From Streptomyces sp. TLI_105 (GTDB taxonomy: Bacteria; Actinomycetota; Actinomycetes; Streptomycetales; Streptomycetaceae), in the NCBI RefSeq assembly GCF_900105415.1, contig NZ_FNSM01000001.1, positions 6,101,501 to 6,165,500 of the forward strand: DNA of 64,000 bases, read 5' to 3'. Below, piece after piece: positions 53,892-62,893 of the stretch. The translations under genes and the position numbers were made by a program. The notes under the pieces are model-generated. The model was not told the DNA's origin, ran no database searches, and saw only the letters and a program-made list of their open reading frames with translations. Positions within the stretch are counted from its first letter, which is position 1, and each line of letters opens with the position of its first letter.

Positions 53892-55642
53892 GCCCCTGCC
53901 TTCGCCGTGCCGACGCCCGCGTCCTCGGACTGGCGCTGCTCCGGCACGACCTGCTGGTCGTCGTCGTTCTCGTGGAATTCCAGCTGCGCCCGCTTGTTGG
54001 CGATGAGGCCCTCGGGACGGAAGCGCATGAGCAGGATCAGGGCGATGCCGAAGCCGAGCAGCTGGTAGTCCTGGAGGAAGGACAGCTTGGCCGGGATCAG
54101 GAAGAGGAGGGCGGAGCCGACGATCGGGCCGGTGATGGTGCCCATGCCGCCGAGGATGACGGCCGCGAGGAGGAACGCGGAGTTCGGCGGGACGGGACCG
54201 GCGAAGACGTAGTTCTCCGGGACCACCGTGGTGTTGACGTGCGCCTGCACCGTGCCCGCGAGGCCGGCCAGGGCCGCGCCGAGGGCGAAGGCGACCAGCT
54301 TGACCCGGAAGCCGTTGATGCCCATCGCGGTGGCGGCGGTCTCGTCCTCGCGGATGGCGACCCAGGCGCGTCCGATGCGGCTGTTGCCGGCGCGGGAGAA
54401 GACGACCACGACCAGCGCCATGATGAGGATCATGAGCAGGTAGTAGTTGGCGTAGGCGCCGAGCTCGATGCCGAGGACGGTGTGCGACTCGCCGAAGTTG
54501 TACCCGAAGAACTCCAGTTGCGGGATGTTCGGGATGCCGTTCGGGCCGTTGGTGATCTGCGGGCCCGAGGTGCCGTCGAGGTTGCCCATGGCGATGCGGA
54601 AGATCTCACCGAAGCCGAGGGTCACGATGGCGAGGTAGTCGCCGCGCAGGCGCAGGGTCGGCGCGCCGATGACGACGCCGAAGACCAGCGAGGCCGCCAT
54701 GCCGGTCAGCGCCGCGGCCCAGAAGGGGAACTGGACGCCGAAGGCGGAGGAGGTGGCGCCGGAGACCAGGGCCGCGGTGTACGCGCCGACGCCGAGGAAG
54801 GCGACGTAACCGAGGTCGAGGAGGCCGGCGAGGCCGACGACGATGTTCAGACCGAGGGCGACGGTCGCGAAGATCAGGATGTTGACCGCGATCAGCGTGT
54901 ACGTGTCGCCGCTCTGCTGGAGGAACGGGAAGGCGATCGCCATGACGATGGCGGCCGTGACCGTCACCTGCCGGTTCCGCGCGGTGATCTGGGAGAGGCG
55001 GGCGGTGAGCCCGGACTTGACCAGTGCGGTGGCGGAGAAGCCGACCAGGATCAGGTACGCGATGAAGAGCTGCGGCTCGGAGTCGTCGGTGTCGATGCCG
55101 AAGGTGACGACGTACAGGCCGAGGGCGAAGACCGCGACGATGATCAGGATCTCGGCCCAGGACGGCAGCTGCTTGGCGGGAGCCGCCTTGCGGGTGTCGT
55201 TGGGCAGCTTGTACGCGGCGATGCCAGGGACGGCGGAGGCGACGAGGGCGAAGACGGCACCGGGCTCCAGGTCCACCAGGTGGCCCAGCTCCACGATGAT
55301 CGCGAGGGCGGTGAACCAGGTGGTGACGAAGGTGCCCAGGGTCAGGATCGTCAGCGGTCGGCGGGAGCCGGTCGGGGTCAGCCAGCCGAGGCCCTTGATG
55401 CCGAGCGCGGAGAGCGCGTACAGGCCGGTGAGCACGGCTCCGACGAGCGTGAGCACCTGGAGCGGGGCGGGGTTCCCGTAGATCGTGAGGTTGCCGGGGA
55501 ACGCGGCGGTCCACGTCCAGGCGAGGAAGGTGCTCACGACGGTGGCGACGCTGCCCGCGAGGATCGTCCAGAGCAGGGCTGCGGGCGTGGCCGGGGCCTT
55601 GGAGGCGGTCTGGTCGAGAGTGGTGTCGGTCACGGTGCTCAC
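53888..55642 (-). CDS. livM: Branched-chain amino acid ABC transporter permease LivM
   Basis: Membrane permease forming the channel together with LivH. The 584-residue protein is longer than typical LivM. An N-terminal extension (about residues 1-250) carries additional membrane segments and a cytoplasmic linker (PNDTRKAAPAKQLPSWAE), before the conserved permease core (VGLAGLLDLGYVAFLGVGAY, RLRGDYLAIVTLGFGEI and RIGRAWVAIREDETAATAMG). The C-terminus ends in a charged cytoplasmic tail. The GTG start overlaps the livH stop (GTGA at 55639-55642). Confidence 0.94.
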   Translation of the reverse strand: MSTVTDTTLDQTASKAPATPAALLWTILAGSVATVVSTFLAWTWTAAFPGNLTIYGNPAPLQVLTLVGAVLTGLYALSALGIKGLGWLTPTGSRRPLTILTLGTFVTTWFTALAIIVELGHLVDLEPGAVFALVASAVPGIAAYKLPNDTRKAAPAKQLPSWAEILIIVAVFALGLYVVTFGIDTDDSEPQLFIAYLILVGFSATALVKSGLTARLSQITARNRQVTVTAAIVMAIAFPFLQQSGDTYTLIAVNILIFATVALGLNIVVGLAGLLDLGYVAFLGVGAYTAALVSGATSSAFGVQFPFWAAALTGMAASLVFGVVIGAPTLRLRGDYLAIVTLGFGEIFRIAMGNLDGTSGPQITNGPNGIPNIPQLEFFGYNFGESHTVLGIELGAYANYYLLMILIMALVVVVFSRAGNSRIGRAWVAIREDETAATAMGINGFRVKLVAFALGAALAGLAGTVQAHVNTTVVPENYVFAGPVPPNSAFLLAAVILGGMGTITGPIVGSALLFLIPAKLSFLQDYQLLGFGIALILLMRFRPEGLIANKRAQLEFHENDDDQQVVPEQRQSEDAGVGTAKAGA

Positions 55643-56571
55643 GCCCTGTCCGCGACGCGCTCGCCCAGCAGGCCCTGGGGCCGTACGAGGAGCACGAGGA
55701 TGAGGAGGACGAAGGCCCACACGTTGGACCAGGCACCGCCGCCGAGCTGCTGCATGCCGGGGATGTCCTCGATGTAGGCGATCGAGAGGGACTCGGCGAT
55801 GCCGAGGACGACGCCGCCGACCATGGCGCCGTAGATGTTGCCGATGCCGCCGAGGACGGCCGCGGTGAAGGCCTTGAGGCCGAGGATGAAGCCCATCTCG
55901 AAGTTGATCTGGCCCTTGTCGACGCCGTAGGCGACGGCGGCGACGGCGGCGAACGCGGCACCGATGGCGAAGGCCATGACGATGATGCGGTCCGTGTTGA
56001 TGCCCATCAGCTTCGCGGTGTCCGGGTCCTGCGCGGTGGCCTGCATGGCGCGGCCGCTGCGGCTCTTGGAGACGAAGACGCCGAGGGCGAGCATGCACAG
56101 CGGGGCGAGGATGAGGACGAAGGCGTCGGCGCGCTGGATCGAGAGGCTCTCGGTGATCTTGAAGGCCTCACCCTGGAACTCGGGGAAGCTGACGGCCTTC
56201 TTGGCGTCCGGGTAGAACTGCCAGACCAGCTGCTGGAGCGCGATGGACAGACCGATCGCCGTGATGAGCGGGGCCAGTCGGGGCGCGTTGCGCAGCGGAC
56301 GGTAGGCGAACCGCTCGGCGGCGGTGGCGACGGCCACGGAGGCTATCGCGCCACCGACGATCATGAGCGGTATCGCCACCAGCAGGGACGTCCCGCTCGG
56401 CAGAGCGGTGTAGGTGGTGAGGGCGCCGAAGCCCCCGATCATGAAGATCTCGCCGTGGGCGAAGTTGATGAGCTGGACGATGCCGTAGACCATGGTGTAC
56501 CCGATGGCGATGAGGCCATAGAGGGCACCGAGGGCCAGGCCGTTGGCCAGCTGTTGCGGCAGTTCGTGCAC
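55639..56571 (-). CDS. livH: Branched-chain amino acid ABC transporter permease LivH
   Basis: A 310-residue integral membrane permease with about eight segments. Conserved stretches are QLANGLALGALYGLIAIGYT, VYGIVQLINFAHGEIFMIGG and the EAA-like loop region SKSRSGRAMQATAQDPDTAK with LMGINTDRI. It is the first permease gene after livK, separated from it by a 125-base gap with a hairpin, while all downstream junctions overlap. Confidence 0.95.
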   Translation of the reverse strand: MHELPQQLANGLALGALYGLIAIGYTMVYGIVQLINFAHGEIFMIGGFGALTTYTALPSGTSLLVAIPLMIVGGAIASVAVATAAERFAYRPLRNAPRLAPLITAIGLSIALQQLVWQFYPDAKKAVSFPEFQGEAFKITESLSIQRADAFVLILAPLCMLALGVFVSKSRSGRAMQATAQDPDTAKLMGINTDRIIVMAFAIGAAFAAVAAVAYGVDKGQINFEMGFILGLKAFTAAVLGGIGNIYGAMVGGVVLGIAESLSIAYIEDIPGMQQLGGGAWSNVWAFVLLILVLLVRPQGLLGERVADRA

Positions 56572-56604
56572 CGCAGGCCTCCGATGAGCTTGTCGGATAA
56601 GACT

Positions 56605-56637
56605 CCGCGCGAGGGCGCTGTTTGCGCCCTCGCGCGG
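56605..56637 (-). terminator. Intra-operon hairpin between livK and livH
   Basis: CCGCGCGAGGGCGC (56605-56618) pairs perfectly with GCGCCCTCGCGCGG (56624-56637) around TGTTT. Lying in the only non-coding gap of the operon, it probably ends most livK transcripts so that the binding protein is made in excess over the permease. Confidence 0.75.
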
Positions 56638-56696
56638 GTTGGTTCAGGTGGAGCGGGCTCCCTTACGGGTGCCGGTGATGCGGGTGAAGCCGGTGA

Positions 56697-57938
56697 CTAC
56701 TGGTTGAAGGTGTCGCTCTTGACGTCGACCCACTTGCCGCCCTCGACCTTGTAGACCGTGAGCTGCTTGTTGGTGGTGTCGCCGAACTCGTCGAAGGAGA
56801 CCTTGCCGGTCACACCGTCGAAGGAGACCTTGCCCAGGGCCTCGGTGACCTTGGCGCGGGCGTCGGACGGCACCTTGCCGCCGTTGGCCTGGACGACGGC
56901 CTTGACGGCCTGGATGATCGCCCAGCCGGCGTCGTAGGAGTAGCCGCCGTAGGCCGCGTACGGGTCCTTGTAGCCGCCCGCGTTGTAGTCCGCGATGAAC
57001 TTCTTGGCGGTGGCGAGCTTCTCGACGGGGTAGCCGATCGAGGTGGCGAGGTCACCGTCGTTGGCCTCGGCGGAGGCGCTGATGAAGGCCGGGTCGTAGA
57101 TGCCGTCGCCGCCCATGACGGGGATCTTGGCGCCGGTCTTCTTGATCTGGTCGGAGAGCAGACCGCCCTCGGGGTACTGGCCGCCGAAGTAGACGGAGTC
57201 GGCACCGGAGGACTTGACCTTGTCGGCGGTGGAGGAGAAGTCGGTCTCCTTCACGGTGACGTGGTCGGTCCCGACCACGGTGCCGCCGAGGCGCTTGAAC
57301 TCGTCGGAGAAGATCGCCGCGAGGCCGGCGCCGTAGGTCTGCTTGTCGTCGACGACGAAGACCTTCTTCTTGCCGGCGTCCTTGAAGAGGTACTGGGCGG
57401 CGAACTTGCCCTGGACCACGTCGGTGGCGGCGGTGCGGAAGTAGGTCTTGAAGGGGCGCTTGAACTCGCCCTTGCCCCAGTTGTCGCCCTGGCTGAGCGC
57501 CGGGTTCGTGTTGGCCGGGGAGACCTGGGCCAGGTTGGCGGAGGCGAAGACGCCCTGCATCTGCTGGGAGACGCCGGAGTTCAGCGGGCCGACGACGCCG
57601 AGGACGTCCTTGTTGCCGACGAGCTTGGTGGCGTTGGCCTGGCCGGAGGCCGGGACCGCCTGGTCGTCGAGGCCCTCGATCTTGAAGGTGACGCCGGGGA
57701 CTTCCTTGTTCTTGTTGGCGGTCTGGACCGCCAGGTCCACGGAGTTCTTGATGCCCTGGCCGAGCGCCGAGAGGGAGCCGGTCAGCGGGGCGTCGACGCC
57801 GATGACGACGGTGACGTTGTCTCCACCGCTCGCGTTGTTGTCGCTGCCACCCTTGTCGTCACGCGAACCGCAGGCGGTGAGAGTGAGCGCTCCCGTGGTG
57901 AGCACGCTGGTGAGGATGAGCAAAGAACGGTGTCGCAC
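56697..57938 (-). CDS. livK: Branched-chain amino acid-binding lipoprotein LivK
   Basis: The extracytoplasmic solute receptor of the transporter. The 413-residue precursor has a lipoprotein signal with lipobox LTAC (Cys23) and a Gly/Ser/Asn-rich linker. A two-lobed type I binding fold follows (VTVVIGVDAPLTGSLSALGQ, GVVGPLNSGVSQQMQG, FRTAATDVVQGKFAAQYLF). GGAAAGGA precedes the ATG. It is the first gene of the operon and needs Lgt for anchoring. Confidence 0.95.
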   Translation of the reverse strand: MRHRSLLILTSVLTTGALTLTACGSRDDKGGSDNNASGGDNVTVVIGVDAPLTGSLSALGQGIKNSVDLAVQTANKNKEVPGVTFKIEGLDDQAVPASGQANATKLVGNKDVLGVVGPLNSGVSQQMQGVFASANLAQVSPANTNPALSQGDNWGKGEFKRPFKTYFRTAATDVVQGKFAAQYLFKDAGKKKVFVVDDKQTYGAGLAAIFSDEFKRLGGTVVGTDHVTVKETDFSSTADKVKSSGADSVYFGGQYPEGGLLSDQIKKTGAKIPVMGGDGIYDPAFISASAEANDGDLATSIGYPVEKLATAKKFIADYNAGGYKDPYAAYGGYSYDAGWAIIQAVKAVVQANGGKVPSDARAKVTEALGKVSFDGVTGKVSFDEFGDTTNKQLTVYKVEGGKWVDVKSDTFNQ

Positions 57939-58408
57939 GAAGAATCCTTTCCCTGGCGCGGCCCCCTCAAGCTGAGGCGGTGCCGTGAAGCTGTGTAGCT
58001 AGAGGTGCCGTTTTCGATGCCGGGCCGTACTGGGTCGAGCAGGGCCGTGCAGTGGAAGCGCCCGGCGGCGCGGTGACTGGCCGTGACTCTAGGCGCAGGT
58101 GGGGAACGGCGGGGAGCGCCCAGGTCAGGATGTGACTGTCTTGTTATGCCGACGGGTGGAGACGGTGTGCACGCGGGGGGCAAACCAGGGCACAGCGGTC
58201 GGTAGCGCGGTGTTCACATGCTGAGAACCCCCAGTTCCGCTAAGGGGCTTGAGTGGATCACGGTCCTGACGGAGCGCCCGTGAGGGTCTCCGGATATCGG
58301 ACACCGCCTCATTCGCCAGCGGACGGAGAGCAGGTCGGGTGCTGACCCGGCCATTCCGCTCCCGAATGGCTCGAACGTCACGCAGGGTTACGGCGATCAT
58401 GGCCGGGA
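57939..58408. other. Gene-free stretch upstream of livK
   Basis: 470 bases between the livK start and the end of the lipoprotein gene. It must hold the livK promoter, with a likely long leader. A weak hairpin GCCATTC (58350-58356) / GAATGGC (58364-58370) may terminate the lipoprotein transcript. No convincing gene or known riboswitch is seen. Regulation by amino-acid or nitrogen status is expected but not visible. Confidence 0.5.
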
Positions 58409-58867
58409 TCATTCGCCGGGAGAGGCCCCGGAGGTCCCGGAAGGCGTCGGAGTGGTGGTCCACTCGTCGGGCGGACGCCAGTTCTCCGAGCTTCCCGTCG
58501 CCCCCTTCGCCGCCTCGCAGCGCCGCCGCGACTCCCGGTCCGCCAGCGCCTCGGCGGCCTTCCGCCCCGCCCGCCGCTCCTCGGCCCGGGCCGCCGCGAG
58601 CACCTCGTCGTGGATCTCGTACTGCTCGTTGGAGAGCCCCTTCTGCTCCCAGTCGAGCCCCGCCCACGTGGACCCCCTGAGCGCCTCTTTCACCCAGTAC
58701 GAGACCAGGTTCGCGCAGACGTCGGCGGGGGTGCTGGTCCGGGGCGCGGGCGACGGTGCGGGGCGCGGGTCCGGAGCCCGGCCGCAGCCGGCGGACAGGG
58801 CGAGCGCGCACCCGGCCAGGGCCGCCGCGAGGGCGGCCCCGACCGGCCGTAAACGGGGGCGTGTCAC
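58409..58867 (-). CDS. Small secreted lipoprotein of unknown function
   Basis: A 152-residue protein with a lipoprotein signal (LRPVGAALAAALAGCALALS then AGC as lipobox), a Pro/Thr-rich linker and a Glu/Arg-rich helical region (about residues 85-120). I do not recognise the family. Its GTG overlaps the stop of the upstream trypsin-like protease gene (GTGA at 58867-58864), so the two are translationally coupled. It could be a substrate, chaperone or anchor for that protease; this is inference. Confidence 0.7.
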   Translation of the reverse strand: MTRPRLRPVGAALAAALAGCALALSAGCGRAPDPRPAPSPAPRTSTPADVCANLVSYWVKEALRGSTWAGLDWEQKGLSNEQYEIHDEVLAAARAEERRAGRKAAEALADRESRRRCEAAKGATGSSENWRPPDEWTTTPTPSGTSGASPGE

Positions 58868-59748
58868 GGGAGTTGGACGAACGGCTTCAGGAAGTCACGA
58901 GCGCCGGGCGTGTCCAGGCGGTACGTGACGTTCGTGGCGTAACAGGGAGTGTCGCCGGTGATCGTGGTGGCGACCAGGGTCGGCTTCCCGTTCAGCGTCG
59001 CGAAGTTGGGGCCGCCCGAATCGCCGTAGCAGGCACCGCCGTTGCCCTGGGGCGCGGTCATGGCGAGTCGGACCCACGCGTCGTTGAGGGCGTTGAAGGA
59101 GACCGGCGCCTTCATGCGGACCCCGCCGCCCGGGTGGGTCTGGCCGCCCGGTCCGCGCTCCGCCTCCTGCGTGCCGTACCCGGCCACGAGGAACGCCGTG
59201 GAGTTCAGTCCCTGCGGGCCGAGCGCTGCCAGGGCGCCCGCCTTCGGCAGCGTCGCCGGCGTGAAGGACCAGCGGGCCCTCACCGCCTTCGCCGGCAGTT
59301 CGATCACCGAGATGTCATGGGTGTCGGAGGCCGGGCCGGGGTAGGCGGGGTGGCTGTGCGCGGTCCCCTCGACGGCCACGCTCCGTGCAACGGCGGCGGG
59401 GTCGCCCGGGTGCTCGGCGGCCGCCCGGTCGAGGCCGGCCTGCACGTCCTGGTCGAGCGAGACGTAGAAACGCACGTTCTGCGGCCAGTCCGTCGTGCAG
59501 TGGGAGGCCGTGAGGAAGGTGTCCGCGTCGATCATGGTGCCGGAGCAGACCCAGTCGACCCGGTCCGGCGTCGCCGGGTCGTCGTCGTTGTCCCAGGTCG
59601 CCACGAGCGCGCCGACCTCGGTGCGCTCGGGGGCGGGGGCCGCGTTGTACGAGTTGATCGCCGAGGACGGGATCGCGGTGGCGATCACTGCGGCGCAGGC
59701 GGCGGCGGTGACGGCGGTCATCGCGGTGGTGGTGCGTACGGCTGTCAC
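58864..59748 (-). CDS. Secreted trypsin-fold serine protease
   Basis: A 294-residue exported S1-type peptidase. The N-terminus is a signal peptide (MTAVRTTTAMTAVTAAACAA..., cleavage near AINSYN). The catalytic residues are His in FLTASHCTTD, Asp in THDISVIELPA and Ser in CYGDSGGPNF. It is distinct from the S. griseus trypsin type: the mature start lacks IVGG and activation may differ. GAGGGG precedes the GTG. The next gene, a lipoprotein, overlaps it by four bases. Confidence 0.9.
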   Translation of the reverse strand: MTAVRTTTAMTAVTAAACAAVIATAIPSSAINSYNAAPAPERTEVGALVATWDNDDDPATPDRVDWVCSGTMIDADTFLTASHCTTDWPQNVRFYVSLDQDVQAGLDRAAAEHPGDPAAVARSVAVEGTAHSHPAYPGPASDTHDISVIELPAKAVRARWSFTPATLPKAGALAALGPQGLNSTAFLVAGYGTQEAERGPGGQTHPGGGVRMKAPVSFNALNDAWVRLAMTAPQGNGGACYGDSGGPNFATLNGKPTLVATTITGDTPCYATNVTYRLDTPGARDFLKPFVQLP

Positions 59749-59846
59749 GAAGAACCCCTCGATGGGTGAATGGATCAGGTGTTCTCCTGTGGGGGAGGCC
59801 GCCAGTGAAGCGGCTGCCCCCGCCGCGCGACAAGAGGGCGGAACGG

Positions 59847-59883
59847 CGAAGGGGGCGGAGCGCCGTGCGCCCCGCCCCCTTCG
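59847..59883 (-). terminator. Hairpin terminator after the thioesterase gene
   Basis: CGAAGGGGGCGG (59847-59858) and CCGCCCCCTTCG (59872-59883) pair perfectly around 13 bases, 35 bases past the stop on the minus strand. Confidence 0.7.
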
Positions 59884-59917
59884 TCCTCTTCGCCGCGATG
59901 GCCCGCGCGAGGTGCCG

Positions 59918-60412
59918 TTACGCCCGACCCGCCGACGGCAGGTCGCCCGCGTCCTTCGCGTCGATCTCGCGCAGCAGACAGGTCAGGCGCGCCGAGCAGA
60001 CCCGCTTGCCCTGCTCGTCCGTGATCACGATCTCGTACGTGGCGGTCGACCGGCCCCGGTGGACCGGGGTCGCCACGCCGGTCACCAGACCACTGCGCAC
60101 CCCCCGGTGGTGGGTGCAGTTGAGGTCGACGCCGACGGCGATCTTCGAGACCCCGCCGTGCAGCATCGAGCCGACGGAGCCCAGCGTCTCGGCGAGCACC
60201 GCCGACGCGCCGCCGTGCAGCAGCCCGTACGGCTGGGTGTTGCCCTCGACCGGCATGGTGCCGACGACCTTCTCGGCCGAGGCCTCCACGATCTGGACGC
60301 CCATCCGGTTCCCGAGGTGCCCGGCCGAGAAGAGCGCCGGGAGGTCGACGCCCAGCGCCGCGTACTCGTCGATGACCTCCTGCGGGAACTTCACGTGCTG
60401 CTGCTCACCCAT
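59918..60412 (-). CDS. PaaI-family hot-dog thioesterase
   Basis: A 164-residue acyl-CoA thioesterase of the hot-dog fold. The family signature YGLLHGGASAVLAETLGSVG carries the catalytic Gly/His region, with NCTHHRGVRSGLVTGVATPVHRG following. The ATG at 60412 (MGEQQHVKFPQEV) has CGGAG nine bases upstream and is preferred over the in-frame start at 60484. It follows the molybdopterin oxidoreductase gene by 76 bases and may be cotranscribed. The acyl substrate is unknown; aromatic acyl-CoA is common. Confidence 0.88.
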   Translation of the reverse strand: MGEQQHVKFPQEVIDEYAALGVDLPALFSAGHLGNRMGVQIVEASAEKVVGTMPVEGNTQPYGLLHGGASAVLAETLGSVGSMLHGGVSKIAVGVDLNCTHHRGVRSGLVTGVATPVHRGRSTATYEIVITDEQGKRVCSARLTCLLREIDAKDAGDLPSAGRA

Positions 60413-60488
60413 GGGCCCGGCTCCGTTCGTCTTCGTACGGCTGCTGATCTGCGTGTGGTCTGCCTGCTGCTCGCGCCTGAGCAAACGC

Positions 60489-62771
60489 TTAGGCGGACTG
60501 TGATTGTTCCAGACGCACGATCACGGACTTGCTGGCGGGGGTGTTGCTGACGTCCGCCGTCGACTCCAGCGGAACCAACACGTTCGTCTCCGGGTAGTAG
60601 GCGGCCGCGCACCCCCGGGACGTCGGGTAGTGCACCACCCGGAAGCCGGGCGCCCGCCGCTCCGTGCCGTCCGTCCACTCGCTCACCAGATCCGTGTACG
60701 CCCCGTCCGCGAGACCGAACGCCGCCGCGTCCTCGGGATGCACGAGGACCACCCGGCGGCCGTTCCTGATCCCCCGGTACCGGTCGTCCAGACCGTAGAT
60801 CGTGGTGTTGTACTGGTCGTGCGAGCGCAGCGTCTGCAGCAGCAGCCGGCCCTCCGGCACCCTCGGGTACTCGACGGGGGCGGCCGTGAAGTTCGCCTTG
60901 CCGGTCTTCGTGGGGAAGCGGCGCTCGTCGCGCGGGCCGTGCGGCAGCGCGAAGCCTCCCGGGTTCGCCGCGAGCCGGGCGTTGAAGTCCTCGAAACCGG
61001 GCACCACGCGCGCGATGCGGTCCCGGATCCTGGCGTAGTCCGCCTCGAACTCCTCCCAGGGCGCGGCCGATCCGTCGCCGAGGACGGCCCGGGCCATCCG
61101 CGCCACGATCGCCGGCTCGGACAGCAGGTGCGGGCTCGCCGGCGGCAGGTTGCCCCGGGAGGCGTGCACCAGGCTCATCGAGTCCTCGACCGTTACGAAC
61201 TGCCGGCCGCTCTTCTGCGTGTCCTTGTCGGTGCGGCCGAGCGTCGGCAGGATCAGCGCGCGCGTGCCCGTCACCGCGTGCGAGCGGTTCAGCTTCGTCG
61301 AGACGTGCACGGTCAGGCGCGCGTTCCGCATGGCCGCCTCCGTCACCTCCGTGTCGGGCGTCGCCCCCACGAAGTTGCCGCCCATCGCGAAGAACACCTT
61401 CGCCTCGCCGTCGCGCAGCGCCTGGATCGAACGCACCACGTCGAAGCCGTGACGGCGCGGCGAGACGATCCCGAACTCCTTGTCCAGGGCGTCGAGGAAG
61501 GCCGGCGCGGGGCGCTCGAAGATGCCCATCGTGCGGTCGCCCTGCACGTTCGAATGGCCGCGCACCGGGCACACGCCCGCGCCCGGCCGGCCGATGTTCC
61601 CGCGCAGCAGCAGGAAGTTGACCACCTCGCGGATGGTCGGCACGGAGTGCTTGTGCTGGGTGAGGCCCATCGCCCAGCAGACGATCGTGCGCTCCGAGGC
61701 GAGCACCATCTCCAGCGCCCGCTCGATCTCGGAGCGCTTCAGCCCGGTCGCGGCGAGCGTCTCGTCCCAGTCGGCCGCCTTCGCCGCCGCCGCGAACTCC
61801 TCGTACCCGTGGGTGTGGTCCCGTACGAACTCCTCGTCGACCGCACCGGCCGTCTCCAGGACCAGCTTGTTGAGCAGCCGGAAGAGGGCCTGGTCGCCGC
61901 CGATCCGGATCTGCAGGAACAGGTCCGTGAGCGCCGCGCCCTTGAGCATGCCCTGCGGGGTCTGCGGGTTCTTGAAGCGCTCCAGGCCCGCCTCCGGCAG
62001 CGGGTTCACCGAGATGATCCGCGCGCCCGAGGCCTTCGCCTTCTCCAGGGCCGAGAGCATCCGCGGATGGTTCGTCCCCGGGTTCTGCCCGGCCACGATG
62101 ATCAGGTCCGCCCGGTGCAGGTCCTCCAGGGAGACGCTGCCCTTGCCGATGCCGATCGTCTCCGTCAGCGCCGAGCCCGAGGACTCGTGGCACATGTTGG
62201 AGCAGTCCGGCAGGTTGTTCGTGCCGAACTCGCGCGCGAACAGCTGGAGCAGGAACGCCGCCTCGTTGCTCGTCCGCCCCGAGGTGTAGAAGAGCGCCTC
62301 GTCCGGCGAGGCCAGGGCCCGCAGCTCCTCCGCGATGATCGAGAAGGCCCGCTCCCAGGTCACCGGCTCGTACCGCTCGCCGCCCTCCGGGAGCAGCATC
62401 GGCTGCGTGATGCGGCCCTGCTGCCCCAGCCAGTACCCGCTGCGGGTCGCCAGGTCCGCCACCGGGTGCGCGGCGAAGAACTCCGGCGTCACCCGGCGCA
62501 GCGTCGCCTCCTCGGCGACCGCCTTCGCGCCGTTCTCGCAGAACTCCGCCACATGCCGCTTGTCACCCTCCGGCCAGGCGCAGCCGGGACAGTCGAAGCC
62601 GTCCTTCTGATTGACCTTGAGCAGGGTCCGCGCGGTCCGCCGCAGACCCATCTGCTCCTGCGCGATCCGCAGCGTGTGCCCGATGGCGGGCAGGCCGGCG
62701 GCGGCGTGCTGCGGCGGCGTGACCTGCGGTGCGTCCTGGACCGGGTCACCGGCCGGCGGCTTGCTGACCAT
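60489..62771 (-). CDS. FdhF/YdeP-type molybdopterin oxidoreductase
   Basis: A 760-residue molybdenum-dependent oxidoreductase of the formate dehydrogenase-like YdeP subgroup. The N-terminus has Cys61, Cys64 and Cys78 (CPGC...FCENGAK), which may bind a cluster; there is no classical four-cysteine ferredoxin-like motif at the start. The molybdopterin regions SGRTSNEAAFLLQLFARE, CSNMCHESSG, VAGQNPGTNHPRML and GNIGRPGAGVCPVRGHSNVQ are clear, and the C-terminal guanine-dinucleotide binding part (SHDQYNTTIYGLDDRYRGI) is present. No Tat signal, so it is cytoplasmic. The substrate and electron partner are unknown. Confidence 0.9.
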   Translation of the reverse strand: MVSKPPAGDPVQDAPQVTPPQHAAAGLPAIGHTLRIAQEQMGLRRTARTLLKVNQKDGFDCPGCAWPEGDKRHVAEFCENGAKAVAEEATLRRVTPEFFAAHPVADLATRSGYWLGQQGRITQPMLLPEGGERYEPVTWERAFSIIAEELRALASPDEALFYTSGRTSNEAAFLLQLFAREFGTNNLPDCSNMCHESSGSALTETIGIGKGSVSLEDLHRADLIIVAGQNPGTNHPRMLSALEKAKASGARIISVNPLPEAGLERFKNPQTPQGMLKGAALTDLFLQIRIGGDQALFRLLNKLVLETAGAVDEEFVRDHTHGYEEFAAAAKAADWDETLAATGLKRSEIERALEMVLASERTIVCWAMGLTQHKHSVPTIREVVNFLLLRGNIGRPGAGVCPVRGHSNVQGDRTMGIFERPAPAFLDALDKEFGIVSPRRHGFDVVRSIQALRDGEAKVFFAMGGNFVGATPDTEVTEAAMRNARLTVHVSTKLNRSHAVTGTRALILPTLGRTDKDTQKSGRQFVTVEDSMSLVHASRGNLPPASPHLLSEPAIVARMARAVLGDGSAAPWEEFEADYARIRDRIARVVPGFEDFNARLAANPGGFALPHGPRDERRFPTKTGKANFTAAPVEYPRVPEGRLLLQTLRSHDQYNTTIYGLDDRYRGIRNGRRVVLVHPEDAAAFGLADGAYTDLVSEWTDGTERRAPGFRVVHYPTSRGCAAAYYPETNVLVPLESTADVSNTPASKSVIVRLEQSQSA

Positions 62772-62893
62772 CGCGCTCTCCCTTGAGCGGTAATCCTCTG
62801 GCGTACGTCTCCGATCCTGTCACGCGGCACCGACAGCCCGGCACCCCGACCACTGTGGACGGGATTGTCAGCGGGCCGTGGCAGGATCGTCCC

